A stretch of 64,000 nucleotides of DNA from Xanthostigma xanthostigma (lineage: Eukaryota > Arthropoda > Insecta > Raphidioptera > Raphidiidae), in assembly GCA_963575645.1 (NCBI GenBank), contig OY754475.1, positions 7,254,001 through 7,318,000 of the forward strand, read 5' to 3'. Of this stretch, positions 1 to 15,000 are shown in pieces; position 1 is the first letter of the stretch, and each line of letters starts with the position of its first letter. The notes under the pieces were generated by a model, which saw nothing but the letters and a program-made list of their open reading frames with translations, was not told the origin of the DNA and ran no database searches. A program made the position numbers and the translations under genes.

Positions 1-3000
1 ATAATCCTCTGTGTTTATGGAAATTCCGCCTTTCCCACTTCTAGGATAAATCAGTAAATGTTGGACCGCAGACGCAGTTACAGAATTTTGACTATTAGAC
101 ACACTCGTCAGTTGTGAGTTGTTTTGGTCTTTTTTAATCTTGTCATTATTTTCGTTCTTTTCTAATTTTTTTAGCTGCCCTTCGTCGTAATTGATTATTT
201 TTGAAAGGATATCGTTGGCTTCGAGTCGTGACAACAGATCCAATTTCCCGGCAAAGATAGCTTTGATTTTATCGACCGCATCTTCTGGAATTTCGACAGG
301 AAGGATGGCCAATCGTCTGTGGGTAACACTATTCGACGTTGAACAATAATAATAGTCGGGTTCATTTCCGTCGAGATTCATCCCCAGCAGCTTGCATACC
401 CGTCTGCTAAGCGACGGCAAAGCGTAAACGAACATGACTGGCAATTCGTTACCGAAATGAATTAAAATTTTTACGATGCCGGCACGAACAAAATTCAACG
501 TGCATTCCGTTTCAGGATCAGACTTCGGCGACACACAAATTTGTATGCCTCTCGGCGTTATTAATACCTAAAACAAAATTTTACGGTGAACGACTGAAAG
601 AATGAGGTTGTTTCACTAAATTAAAATCCAGTCAGGTCGCTTGACCGATTGAGGACTGCTGGCTTCAACCAACTGAGACGGTAATATAATGATAAAGACA
701 CGGGATAAAAAGTGACTCGGGAGTGAGAGGTTGTGTTACGGTGCTTGGCGTTTGTGGGTGGGTTGAACAGGTGGCAATCTAGTATTCTAAGATAGGATGG
801 TTCCATTATTTAGTAACAGTAGAAGATCTATGAAACACTACTTTTGAAATGTCTGACCACAAAATCGAAGACCTGGCTGAAGGGTAATGGGGCCCAGCCA
901 GGCCTTGAGTTTTTAACTTTGCAAAAAAAAAAGTACTCGAGGCATTTTGAAATGTTAATACCTTCAAATTTAGTATTTAATAATAATAATAAAAGAAATA
1001 CGTTCGATTATTTAGTCGGGTCTAAATGTTTGCCAGGCGGTTTCAAAAATATAAATATCGAAGAAATAATAAAGCACTTACTGGCTTCTTCGGAACACAT
1101 TTGTAAGTTCCGATTCGAACTGTTCTACATTGCAATACTATTTTGTGATCCGGATCTGCTGGTCTTGAATTTTCTGTAAAAAAAAAATAATAGCAGTCAG
1201 CTTCAAAAGCCTCTCAAAGCATTTGTAATAAGTGAGACTGTTTTATTTGTAGGAAATCGATTGTGCTATTATAAATCGATGAAAGTTAAAATACGTAAAA
1301 ATTTGTTAGAATTATTTATGCGAATGCGGTTCAAGAAAATAACGCAAGAGGTTTAGAAGTATTAATTCAAGCAAACATATTAACTATTGAATAAATAAAA
1401 TTATCGACCAATTTTTCAGACAAATATATTAACAAAAATACGTATGGCACTCGGGGACTGCCGCGGTAAAGCTATTGCATATTCTTTTTAGGTCTTTAAG
1501 TTTTTCTTCTCTATAAAACGAAAATAGCTAGGTATAAATAATAAGGTATAAATAGTGTAATTACACACCAAAACAATTATTCATTCAAAAAATTTGAACA
1601 AAAAGAATAGAATTTCGCGCGATGTACATTTATATAGATATAATATCATATATACTTTCTCTGCACATAACCTAAATAATTTAGGTTATTTTTATAGCAG
1701 TATTATATATAAATTCATTTATACACAAATAAAGATAGAATCAGTTATGAGCACACAAACACCGTGCCGAACTGAAACAATGTTAGACGATGCACGGCTT
1801 TCAACGCCGCACCGCTGTGCCGGTCGGAGTGGGGGGTGTTAGGTTTTTTTCGTTACGGAATTTTTTGATTCAGTCGCCGCGCTCAAAGCTCGCGATAGAA
1901 GCTTTGCAATAGCTTAAAAATAGAATATTAACTCTTGTTCGACCTTAACCAGTTTATACAATTGAAACCGAATAACGGTTTCGACCGAAAGCGAAACTTA
2001 CTTCAAGGGCAATTCTAGTGTACATATTTTTTTTTAAAGCTTTTGTTCATTTGATACGGGATGAGATTAAGTAGGTATGTGTTTCACTCAGAAAAATAAA
2101 CCTTACATAAATCGGTCAGTCTTAATTTTGTACTTCTATCTATTAATAATCTATTCACTCTGAACGTCGCACGGAAGCTCACGAACCTAGTTTCGGTTAG
2201 AGATGACACAAACGGGTCTTTTTAGTGATCTGCATCTTTGCATCTGGATCCCGTATGTGAGCCGGCTCCCTGAACCGGTTCAAAAAGAGCCGAGTTCTGA
2301 ATATGTTATTCGAGTCAACTGAGTTAGTTGAGTCAAGTCAATCATATCACCTAATATCATGCCCACAGAACAGTATGTTCTGTGATCATGCCAGTGACTG
2401 ACACATATTATAAAGCGGGGTTTTACAGATTCCCACGCATTGACTCAACCAATCGCATGCGAATAGCTAAATATATTATTGAATTTGAATTCAAGTTCAA
2501 CCATATACTTACACACAAATTTAAAGTATTGTTTGGGTATCATATGCGTTCATAATAATTTTTGTGATCCGTGGTTGTTGATAATACATTATTTAAAAAA
2601 GGATCAACAGGAAATTTTGCTCGACACATGAAAAATAAGCATCCCTTAATTATATTACGATATGCAATACAATACTTTAAATAGTTGTGACTTAAGTGAG
2701 ACACTGGTAATTGGACCGCCAAGTGCATAGTGAGTACACTGTATAGTTGTATAATGTATACCTATATAGAATGCATAGCCAAACATATGCATGAGTCATT
2801 TGAGCTGAGAGATACTTCTGGTTCTGTGTGTTAAGTGTTTCACTGAGTTATACGGATCCGTTGAGCCGTCGGCTCATAAAAACGTGAGCCGGCTCTCACG
2901 GATCTTCTGTCGGAGTCGGCTCTTTGAACCGGTTCAGATCTGAGTTACCCAAGCCTAGTTTCGGTAGATTTTCTGCCGACACCAAAACTAAACCGAAAGT

Positions 3001-6000
3001 TCGGTTGAACACCAATATTAACAAATCAAAGTCGCGGTAGGGAAGGAGGCTATACATCAAAATGTGTCTTAATCGAATTGCGTATCCTTCTAGTAATAAT
3101 CGACGGCTCATATCAATAATCAAACAGAAACAAAGCAGACACATAGTTGGATGGTTGCGCCGTAACAAGCACGCTGTTTGTTGTTGTTCACAAAACCTTA
3201 TTTACTCAAATCTTTACCAAACTCAGACACATTATAAAGCACGCATAGTTTTATATAAATAATTTTATTCGTTGATATCACGATGAAATATCGGCATTTA
3301 ACTTCGCTTAAAGAGATCCGGGCGACGGTACATTTTTTAAAGACGCTAGCACCATTATAAGCTCTACAAATACTTAATAGATACGTTAAACAGTAAATGA
3401 TAAAATTATTTAATAATTACCAGTCATTTTAAATGATTTTTTAACAATTTTAACTATACACGATCCAACGATACTTAACGTCGTCAATAAATGTAGGTTA
3501 TAACTGACTTCATTTGCTTCATACCAAAAACATGGTAAACGTGACAAATGAAAACAAAAACGGCATATCACAAAAACTTTTTTTTAATTAAAAATGCTAT
3601 TAAACACCTGTTCGATAATCTTTTTTACTTTAAAAATATAATATTATACCAAACATATTTTGGTACGGCGATGGCCAGTAGACATTACAGGCAATAGAAA
3701 ATCCTACAATTAAATTTTATAGAATGACGCTCAACCAAGGAGTATGTCTATCACAGAAATTGTTCTGTGATGTCTATGAATTATAGCTGAAACATAACCT
3801 CAAAATGAACTAAGTCTTCTCTATGATCTATTGTTTTTTTTTTTTTATTACATATTATTTGAAGCAAAGGGCAACACGAAAATAAAAAAATATTTTCAAA
3901 TTAAATAAGTGAGCACTTCAGTGCTTTATCAATGTTTTTAACCCATTGACATTCTTTATAGTTAACTAGCCGTTACCCATGGCTTCGCACGCGATTGGGA
4001 TGAAACACGGCAGCTCAACAGCTCCACCCTATTAGTCTTGCCTCACGGGGTTGCGATTCGCTCGGCAACAATAGTAGCGGGGGCTTCGGCTCCATTGTAT
4101 TGCATATTCAAAGTTTCATCGTAATCGGACGAATGTTACGAGAACGCATAGGTCCTGAACTAAGTAGATTTTAATTATACAGACAGACAAATATTCCGGA
4201 AACGGCTAATTCAGTCAGTGCATTCTAAAAACTGTGCATCAAATTCATTAACAACTTGTAATTACAGACAATTTATACTAATATTATAAAGAGGCAAAGT
4301 TTGGATGTAGGAGGTTGAAACTACTCATCCGATTTCAAAAATTTTCCACCGATATTTAGAATGGACCTTGAGGACTATATATTATCGCGTCAAAATAAAA
4401 GCGCTTTTCGTGGAGACCAATTTTGCAAAGTAAGTCGACGAAAAAACGATGGCAATCTACAAATCCGGGCGAAAAACAGCCATAGTACTTTTTTAAGTCC
4501 GTTCAAACATACATGCGCATACAAACAAATTTATATATCAGCTTAGAAAAACAGGTACTACGATAGTATTTTGGGCTCTACACGTCGATCACGATCATAA
4601 TCGTGAATATTGTTGACGACTAGACCTGTCTTTGTAGATTCTATCGTCGACAAATCGCAGCGAATATCTACATTCATTTATTTAAAGACGTGTCCAGTCG
4701 TCAACGTCGTCGCTATCGCGTCGATGTGTCGAGCGCTTTATAATGTTGCCGTGCTAAGGAAGGATGAACTGATCTGCAAAATTATTTTGAGAATTGTTTA
4801 TAGCTATGTGTAATATGCAATCTATTACGTCAATCTACCAAGCAGGAGAAACTAATTCCGCGTTCACACGCGTCAGTTAAAATATTCATTACTAGCGGTC
4901 CCGCTCGGTTTCACCCGGGTGTAAAAGAACGAATGGGGAAGGGAGGAACATGAGTACACACATTCATCTTAGTTTACCGAGATGAATGTTGTGTCCAAAT
5001 TTCATGATGATCGGAGTTACCGTTCAAAAGTTTTTGTCGATAAAAAGCAGTATTTATACTTTTTTTAACTAATAATTTTTTTTTAATTAATTATATAAAA
5101 TTAAAATAAATTTAAATGTAAGCCTTAGAAGAAAGCAATGTAGAAAATAAAAAAAAATATAAATATATTCGCCCAACGTAGGGCTCGAACCCACGACCCT
5201 GATATTGACAGGCGTGTGCTCTACCGATTGAGCTAGCCGGCGTTGTATTCTGGCAACGCTAATATGAGTATATTTAGTTAGTGCATTTCACTTGAATAGA
5301 AGCTTATTTTTGAGATACATTTTGCAACATTTTTCATTAATGCTCCGCTCCTAATGGTTGTAGCCTGATTTTATATAGCCTATAGCCTTCCTCGATAAAT
5401 GGGCTATCTAACAATAAAAAAAATTTCAATTTGAACCAGTAGTTCCTGAGATTAGCGCGTTCAAACAAACAAACAAACTCTTCAGCTTTATATATTAGTA
5501 TAGATAGATGACTGATTCATCAACACTGAACAAGTTAAGTATGAACGTGTGAACACACATTTCAGTATGACTGAATCATTAATATTTGTTTTCAGTCGTT
5601 GAGAAAATATTTCTACTTTTGTCAGTTATAATGATCAGTATTGCGTCATGAAAGGCAACTGAAACGTGTGAACTCGTGTCGGGTATCGATATAGTTCATT
5701 AATAGTTCATTTTTTTAACTCCTACATTTTTTAAAATGGTTTTTAAGTGGCGTGATGACTGAACCGTGTGAACGATTTGTTCAGAAAATCATGTCAGCAA
5801 AAATGAATCAGTCATAATGAACATTTTAACTGAAGCGTGTGAACGCGGCTTTAGTCACACTAGACTCCACTACTGTTGTCGCTGTCGATTGGAGAGCATC
5901 CCCGTGGGGCAAGACTGTAATATGGTTAAGCCACACTGTGGTCGCAACTCGCAGCTGTGTTTCCCGTCAATCGCCGGCTAGTCTATCATAAAGTATGACA

Positions 6001-9000
6001 AAATGATAAAGCATAGTATTTCATCGTTCTTAAAATTTTAAACCTAATGTAGTACAAACCAACTGAAACTGAACTGAAATAACTCTAAACCAGTTTTTTG
6101 CAGATCGGAGCTTCTTTCTTAGCACGATAGAGTGGACGATTGTTTTAATATGTTCAGTATAACCCATCGATGGCAAAATTAGTTTTTAACAGAAGTGCGT
6201 ATGAAATAAAATAACGAACTTACCTTATTCAAACTTCCCGAGTAAATGTTTTGTTGTTTAAGTTCATGAATGGAAAAGTTTCCTCTATTTCTTTTATTAT
6301 TGAAAACAAAAATTAAAGTGAACTGATGTAAAACTGTCATATTTATTAAGAAATTTAAAAGCAAAATATTTACGTCAGACAAAATCGTCCATGACAGACG
6401 GATGGACAAAGACCGAAGCGATTCTGTAAGTGTTTTGTTTGTAAAAAGTTCTGAGAGACATGCCGTCATTTTTCCTGTACTCTATCGGCCATGTTAGTAT
6501 CCACGATAGCGCATTTGCTATGTACCAAAAATACTGTCGAACCAAAGTTATGTTTTGTTTTGAACGGGCGTGCAATAAATGGTCCGGTAAAAATGTCGAA
6601 AGTTTATTTTTATCAGCGGATTAAAAAAAAATGCTCGCACGAACAATTTTGTTTTCGCCTATATTTTGCTACGACTGAAGAAAATACTGTTTTTTTTAAA
6701 GTAAGGAAACCTCTCCATTAATAAATTATTTTTCTACAAAAGCTTCATTTCCCAGTTTGAAAACTACATAATCAACAGAGCTGGACAGTGCTGAGAACTT
6801 AGTGCTTGCAATAATGCTTTAAGCACTTTTGTAGAGCACTTGCATAGAAACTTGCGACTTATTAAGCACGTAAGTACACCTATCCCCCGATTTACACGGT
6901 AGATACGTTCCTGAGAAAAACGTGTAAATCGAAAATTAAAAATTTTCAAGTCAAAACCGTGTAAATCGAAAAGCTTGCAGAAAATGCATAATTTTGCTAT
7001 TTAACAGTTGTGATTTTTTTCAATATTTTTAGGTGTACACAGAAATATAAAATAAAATGCATTGACAGGTTAAAATATGTAATATATTACGGAAACACTT
7101 TAATTTTATGCGAAGAAATACAAACAGTGTGCGTGTGCAGCAAGTCAGCACATAAGCTCGGGATTCCCCGTGAGATGTGTACACAGCGCACGTGTTCAAT
7201 CACAGTAGCATTTAGTAGAGTGCGATAAAAACAAAAAAAAAACTTATTTGGAAAACCGTGTAAAACAAGTATCGTGTAAATCGGGGGATAGGTGTATTCT
7301 AAATTAATAAACATTCGACAAGCTTATTGAGAATGCTTTTCAAGCATTTAAAAAATTTAATAAGCGCTTTCGACTCTTCATAAACGTTAATAGCCCTGTA
7401 TCAACCTCTCTGTGAACCGTCACAGTCATGCGCAGTAGCTAAAACGAAACTGTATCGGTATTGGAACACGTTTTAACTAGTGCGTATGACTGACGGTTCT
7501 GTTACCGTTCGCAGAGAGGTCGGAACAGAGCTAATAAAACATATGTGTCGTTTCTCTTTTTCATAATTCTTAATTCTTTTGATGTTTGAGATCAATTTCT
7601 TGTTTGTTTATCTCGAAACTTCTCAGTCAATTAGAAATAAGTACTGTTTAAGTCAAACTTTATACAGATAACAACTTAAGAAGTTGTTTGATGCTTAATT
7701 TTCTTTTAAGCACTTTAGTAACTGCTCGATGTTCGGTGCTTTGCCCAGCTCTGACTTTAATGTTAACAGTTTTCGAATGCTCGTTTGAGGAATCTATCCC
7801 TGTTATCTTTATATTAACTGTCATTTATGATTTTTTTTAAAATTACTTAACATTGCGAACATCAAAATCACTGTCGATCAGTAAATACTTTAAGTTTATG
7901 TTCCGATTAGTTATGATTCTGGCTGTAGTTGGAAGTTCGGTAAAATTTAACATGCCAATAGGCTAAGCCACGAAGTCTGTAACTAGTAGACCTAGCTTTC
8001 TGTGCTTGCTGTGTTTCGAGACGGACCGTTATCCGGCGCACGCGAGATGGCGCTGTTATCACTAGCTGGGAAAACTTCGGTTCTTCCCACCTTTTTTCGC
8101 CAGAGTTACCAAAGTTGTTTAACTTCACAGGCACTACACACAAGTAAGCCATGAACATGCGTGCGTTACCCAGTAGCTGACGCCACATTGGCTCATGTGG
8201 CAGTTCGAGCTGGGTCTCCTGGTTACAGACTTCGTGGCCAATACTGTTAGTTTTTATTAGAGCCGTAACAAACCGTATGTATTCGTTACTGAGTAACGGG
8301 TACATCGTCTGACTCGAAGTACCGAATCGTTACTTACAAATTCATTTCGTTACTCGCATCTGTCGTATCGACTCGTTTGATGCGGTTATACGTTATACGA
8401 ACGAAGTCATACCGTATCACGATGCGACGTGCCTCGATGGGATGGTACATGCTTGATGCCAGAGAACATACACTTCTTGATGCTGTTATACACGATTGTA
8501 TGTCGTATGAAAAGTAACGAGTAAGGTAACGATTCGAAAGTAACGGGTACTGGTTCTTTAAGTAACGAATACATATGGGTACACAATTTCTCGTTACTTT
8601 TACAGCTCTAGTTTTTATTGATGTCAGTAAGCCAGCTAGATTACGAACAATTTTGGTTAACTCAACAAATAGTACGCAAGTTACTCGAATTTAATTTAAC
8701 ATTTTTTTTTAAACGGTTTAATTTTTAATGACCGACAGCAACAGTAATTTTCTATCGAACAGTGCTCACGAATTTAATAGTAGAGCCGTACCGAAAAAGG
8801 TACGATTTCGGTGACAAAAATAAACAAAAACTTTTGGACTTACCGCTACCTTCTTCGTCGGCGTTTTCATCTTCGCTTTCATTTTCGAGTTTGACATCGT
8901 CTTCGTCAGTAATGAACGGTTCTTTCTCGGACAGTTTCAAAGTATTACGATCGATTTGTTCAGCCGGAGCATCATTTTCCTGTAACAATTAATGGCTTGT

Positions 9001-12000
9001 CAGTCGTAACATAACCAAAAAGTAACTTCTGAATATCACTAAAGTGGCAGCTCGAGAGTTACTATCAGAAGCTGTGAGGTATATTTTTTTGTACTTCAAA
9101 CCCGGAAGTGTACATGAATTTTTTTTAAATGGCAATATACAGGGTGTTTGGCACATGAACCGACACAATTTTTTGGGGGGTTCTCGTGGTCATTGTGATC
9201 ATTTTAACCACAATGACTAATTTCTAAATACCCGTTAATTTTTTTTTTAAATGATTTTTAAATTATTTTTTGACGTGATAACGTCTTATAAATTGATGAA
9301 ACACCGGCTGCACGCACGAAAAAGTGTCACGTTCCGCCTGAGCCTGAGCGTGCAAGCGAGAGCGCGGTATAAGCGATAGAGAGGCACGATCGGCCCAAGC
9401 GTCGGCTTGTACGCATTTCTCTCTCTTCTTGCGTGACGTCAGAGAGTTCATCAATGTTTCTTTATGACGTTATCACGTAAAACTATCGTCCGTAAACCGA
9501 CTTTACAGACAACCAATTTTTTTTCTACTGGTTTTTATTAATACAGGTACTTTAAAAGTCCATAGGGTCTTTTTCCTGATACTATTTGCATAAAATTATG
9601 ATTCATTTAGAACAAGGAGTCATTCGAGAACTCAATAAATGTATTTTCTTTTCTATAGTACCAAAAACAAACAGGTTACGATTTTTTGAAGGCAATTTTT
9701 AGGCCAATTTTCGAAAATAATTTAAAAAAATCGTATCTCAATAACCATGACACTTAGGGCAAAAGTCATTGGGGTTAAAATGATCGCAATGACCACGAGA
9801 ATCCCCCAAAAAATTGTGTCGGTTCATGTGCCAAACACCCTGTATATATTTTTTTTACATTTTTGAAATCTTCATTTTTTCTCTATAAATTCATATAAAA
9901 TTATCTTAACGTTACGTAAGAAAATATTCGAGAAAAACGTTATCAATTTGTTAATTAAATACACAATAATAATTATGGAGCTATTGCGATTAGGAAAGAG
10001 AAGGCGATAAGCACAGTGCATGTATGTCTCTTTCTGGTCCGTCTTGTAGTTGAACAAAGACGGAATGCCTACCGCAAATATCGCTACGTTTCTCTGTCGT
10101 TTGCCTTGAGGCTAGCATTCGATATCTAACACTCCGACTTTAGACTGCATAAAATCAAATTACCTGTGGTTTCGAATTCTCGTCATCATCTTCGTCCGAG
10201 CTAAGCGTTAATATTTCCGGCTCAGCTTCGGGCACTTTCTGTTTTCCCCGCCTGCCTTTGCCCAACGTCTTGGTTATCGTAATATTACCTGAAACGACAA
10301 TGCACATTGCAATATCTCAAAAAATTGATGGTTAGCTGCAGAATGCTTTTCAACATACTGTTCAATTTATTAAGCAAATCTTGATGCTTCAAATTTTTAT
10401 TATCAGGTGACCCTGTTTTTGAGTTAAGTGACAAGCTTATTTTACCAGTATGCTGCGTATTTTTATCGTTTTTCTTTCCGGCGTTCGGCATAAACGATGA
10501 TAACGGTATCGATTTACAATCCTCGGGTAGTTTTCTTTTACACCTGCAAAATCAACAGACACAAATCTAAGTGATTTCATTTAAAGATCGCCATCTTCGA
10601 ACGGAGAATAGAGAGAAAGGATACTAATCTCCATGCATTCGCCGTTGTCTAAAAAGTGAGGTTTATTATTCCGGCGGTCAGCCCCAAATCTAGGGGGGGG
10701 GGGGGCAAACCGGGGTTTTAGAGGGCGCCAAAACCACATCTAATCTGTCCTTTTTCCGATTTATTCTATCTGCTGGTTTTCTAACGATTTCCCGTTCACG
10801 AAAAATACCAACCATTATATATTTATGAGTTTTTTTAAGTAATTCATCTCAAAAGCTGGAGAGAGGGGGCGCCATTATCAAGTTTCTGCCCTGGTTCGAA
10901 AAAATCGTAGATCCGGAGCTGCCGGCGGTAGAGGCACCACAGCTAAATCAATCAGTCTTCGTTCTCTCTATTCACGAACGCGTCAATATTCTACGTAAAA
11001 GTTTTCGAAATCTTACCTCTGACATTTATTAAAATCGACCGACGTGTATCCACAATAATTACAAACGGCTAAATGTCCGGCCACATATTTCGGTTGATCG
11101 ACTTCTTTAGGCGGTGTCGCTTCACGTTCCGGTTCCTCGGGCGGCTCTTCCGGCGACGGAACGCTTACGGGTTGGGGAGTAGACGTTTCGGCCGTCCGTT
11201 GTTGTTGTTGTTGGATCTGTTGTTGGAGTTGATACTGAAATGTGTTCTGCTGAATTTGTTGCGGGGGCTGTTGCTGAGCCTTGAACAAAAATTTATTAAA
11301 CATTCAGTACTCCGACAAGAACCCAGCACGATTAAAAAAGTTCGTAATAGAAAAGAATAGAATTTATCGTTAAAGCTGTAAAGGTTTGTTACAGATTTTA
11401 ATGTTTATAATTATTCATAATAATATACTATGTTTCATTGTAATTGTTTCAGTTGCCTGAAGATGTATTAATAAAAATACGAAACGTTGCAGATTTACAA
11501 TCATTTAACGTGTTAAATTTGTCCACATACCCGTAATAAATCTTATAATAAAAACATAGCTCTAACTCGTAAAAATTTCAATTTCAATTGTACAACCAGA
11601 GTTTTAGCAAATTATCGAAGTTATACTTCTTTTGCCGCGTAATGGAAAAACTTTGAAAGTAAATTTTTATGATGTAACATCAAAATTAACAGGATGAAGT
11701 TGTTCGCAAAAAAAGGCTACCAACAGAACAGAAGTTAGTAACCAGTGACTTACACTAGTGAACATTCCTCCGTCACATATCATTGTTGTTTTTCTGTTCA
11801 ACGAGTGAGCAGGATAGAGTATGATAGAGACCATGTTCGCATGTGCTAGTGGTTAGCGTTTAATAAGCTATGTTTAATAATACAACTTCCACTTCATCCC
11901 CGTAGAGGTCATATATCATTGTTGTTTTTCGGTTCGAGTGAGCAGGTTAGAGTATGATAGAGACCATGTTCGCATGTGCTACTGGTTAGCGTCTAATAAG

Positions 12001-15000
12001 TTATGTTTAATAATACAACTTCCACTTATCCCCGTAGAGGTTGAATTTTGAAGAAAAAAAGTAGCCAGGCTTTAAACTATCTCCATTTTCGGATTTATAT
12101 GAATTAACAAAAACAAATTTTAACTCACTTGTTTTTTCGTAGCAAGCTGCTGCTGCTGGAGGTTCGCACTGAATGCTTGCTGAAAATTTGATATCGGTGG
12201 CCTTTGCAGTAACTGATTTTGTTGGGGAGACTGAAGTGGTGGTTGCGATTGAGTTTGTTGTCGAGGCTGCGTCGGAGCCTGCTGCTGAGGCTGTCCCTGC
12301 TGTTGGAAATTATTACGATACATAACGTGTCTCGGCGGTTCATTATCGCTACTAGCCTGTAAAATAAAAACGCTACGTTCAAAAACTGCCGCGTAACGCG
12401 TTTTTTATCCAGACACAGTTTTATCGTAGCGGCCAAGTTCTTGCAAATCACTGTACTATATTTAGAGGAACTATTTTGATTTTTTTTTGACACCTCCTCT
12501 CCCCTAACTCCGAGAATAGTAGCCTTACAGAACTTATTTTTTTTTAGGGGGGTTAACGTTGCCATAAAGCAGCATTCCAAATTTCATAATCTTTGGTGGA
12601 ATAATTTCCATGATACAAGTGTTCAGAAATTACAATCTTAGACATTGACTGACTGACTCAATGGCGCAGATAGATTTTTGTACAGATAAAGAGGTTGGGG
12701 GGTGCGGGGGCAATCGGATCATTTTGGCAATGAATTTAATATAAGTGTACTTACATTGATCTGGTTGACAAAAATAGTTTTAAAATACAAAAAAAAAAAT
12801 CTTCCAATTTATAATGTTCCATTTTGCTTTATCAATCTAGTTGATAATAATAATATTTATTGGTTAAAGACCAAAAGGTATTAGTTCAGCTATATATATA
12901 TATTTTTTTATCAACAATAGATTATCTTTTGTTGAAAAACAAAATTGTATGCCTATTTTTTTCAATAATACATATTCTATTGTTGATAAAAATTAGGTAT
13001 TCAAAATTTTCTCCAAACAATTAAGGGTTCAACTTTTACGAAGTTAACAATCATCAATTGTACCTAACTGTGCTAAAAAAAATTGGTTGTCTGTAAAGTC
13101 GGTTTACGGACGATAGTTTTACGTGATAACGTCATAAAGAAACATTGATGAACTCTCTGACATCACGCGAGAAGAGAGAGAAATGCGTACAAGCCGACGC
13201 TTGGGCCGATCGTGCCTCTCTATCGCTTATACCGCGCTCTCGCTTGCACGCTCAGGCTCAGGCGGAACGTGACTGCAGCCGGTGTTTCATCAATTTATAA
13301 GACGTTATCACGTCAAAAGTCGTAATTTTTTTTTAACCCAACATTTTGACGGGAAAAGTTTCAACTGTCAGTTTTTAACACTGCTCTACATTCAAGCGAA
13401 CGGAGGAGAAATTGCAAAAAGAAATGGCAACTTTGAGGCCAGGGGTAAGTATGCAAAATTTGACAACTTTTTTTCCAGTCACTTATTCTTTGTATCGAAC
13501 TCGGCCTTTCTCACATTCCTGTTTGTGGTAAAAAATAAAAAACCAACCTGTTGAATTCCCATATCGCCACCGTATCGGACTCCGGCGTTGGGCAGCGGGA
13601 CCATGGGTCTTTGTTGTTGTTGTTGCCGAGATGAAGTTGGCGGCGAAGTCGGTCCCCTACCGCCAATTCGAAGGTCGCCCCCGGGCGTTGCCGCGTTAGC
13701 ATTATTACCTTGTCCGGCGCCGATCGTTACATAATATTCGATTTCGTAACCGGGCTGACGGACGCATTGTATGTTACCGGGAGTGAATTCAACATTAACC
13801 TGCAATAACACCTACCATAGGTGTAAGGTAAAAAGTATTGGTACAGTCATGAGTTTGAACGCTTTCAAAATTCGTTTGTAAAAATATAAACGAGCTTCTA
13901 CGAACAAAACTGAAAACGGCCGTCGGAGCAGTTTGTATGCACAGAGCGCAACGTGCCGCGGTAACGAAAAACGCCTTAAGGAGGTTGATCTGTTACAGTC
14001 CCAATCAAAAGTAAGTCGAATTCTAAATGGGAACTTTTATAGTTTATAAGTCGATGATACCACTAAATTATTGTCATAAAGGCATAAATAAATAATTTTT
14101 TTAGTATTAATTATTTCAGTACTTTATATTTAATGGACTAACTTTTGTATTTTTTGTACAAAGTTAGGTTAGAAAAAATAAATTTATGTAAATATCTGTA
14201 TTTTACATATTTTTTGCAGTAAATAATTGAAAAAAGAAATTAGAAGTAATAAAAATTAAAATTAAATGATTAAAAAGTTAAAATTGTTAAATCTGTCAAG
14301 AATAAAAGTCCATAATCGAAAAGTGCTAAGGTTTAATATTTTTTTTTATTGATTAAAAGTCTCCTAATTAAATTGGAAAAAATATTAAAATATGCGTAAG
14401 ACATCGATGCTTTACATAGATAGTTTTCGGAACTGCTGACATTATTTGGTTATTTGCAAAAAATTAAAATGAACAGTTTGCATGCTAGCTTGACATATTT
14501 TCCATAAGACTACATGTAAAAGTTTTTTTTAATTTTTAACTTTATAAATCTCCTAATGATTTTGGATTTTTTACAGAAAAATTTGTCATAAAAAATCTAT
14601 TAAAAAAACTTTATTTCAGATTTTTTTCATTATCTTCGTAAAACGGCTCAACCTCCTTAACTAACACTCTTTTATACGAACGGATATAAGGTGTTTTTGG
14701 TTCATATTAACACGGCAGACTAGCGTCACAGTGCGGTAAATTATTGTATCTTGTATTGAAATCATAAGCGTTGCCATAGCAACAGTACTATGCCTCCAAA
14801 CAAAACAACAACGTTCTGATGTCTACTGTCAAAAAATAACTATTTCGTTAAAAATGAAATTATAAAATGCATTAACTATAAAAAAATATATTGAAGTGGG
14901 ATTTTTACAGCTTTGAATAATTTAAATATCTCCTTTTCATGTTTTGATCATATACTCAATAGTCCTATATTGCAAGTTTCCGTAAGTGGAAGTGTTGTCG

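Larger units (their letters stand above)
6777..7752. mobile_element. hAT-like MITE with TIR AGAGCTGGRCA, host of nested insertions
   Basis: The left end AGAGCTGGACA and right end TGCCCAGCTCT are inverted, and short AAGCACTT/AAGCATT motifs recur in both arms. No matching 8-bp duplication was found. It contains a pogo-like element (6877-7294) and a small MITE (7391-7534). Confidence 0.5.
1174..8843 (-). other. Intron 16 of the SUMO protease gene
   Basis: A 7.7-kb intron between in-phase exons 16 and 17 (both phase 1). I find no further coding exon in it; scattered open frames lack conserved sequence. It holds several repeat elements listed separately, plus AT-rich filler at 1200-2190, 3000-3960 and 5850-6770 in which I see nothing recognisable. 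Confidence 0.7.

Noticed and set aside
844-1179. 111-codon open frame on the plus strand
   Set aside because: It overlaps exon 17 of the SUMO protease gene on the other strand, is K/N-rich by chance and has no recognisable domain.
5170-5243. tRNA gene (minus strand), and its twin at 25900-25974
   Set aside because: The D and T arms are good, but the acceptor stem mispairs and the anticodon loop lacks U33. It sits in a repeated SINE composite.
7907-8305. 132-codon minus-strand open frame
   Set aside because: It runs into the hAT-like MITE at 8258, starts in repeat sequence and matches no family I know.
9140-9847. Helitron
   Set aside because: Long inverted ends rule out a Helitron; no CTRR terminus or hairpin seen.
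13511-13702. 63-codon minus-strand frame inside exon 11 of the SUMO protease gene
   Set aside because: It is an alternative frame of a coding exon; the phase-consistent frame is the Q/G-rich one.
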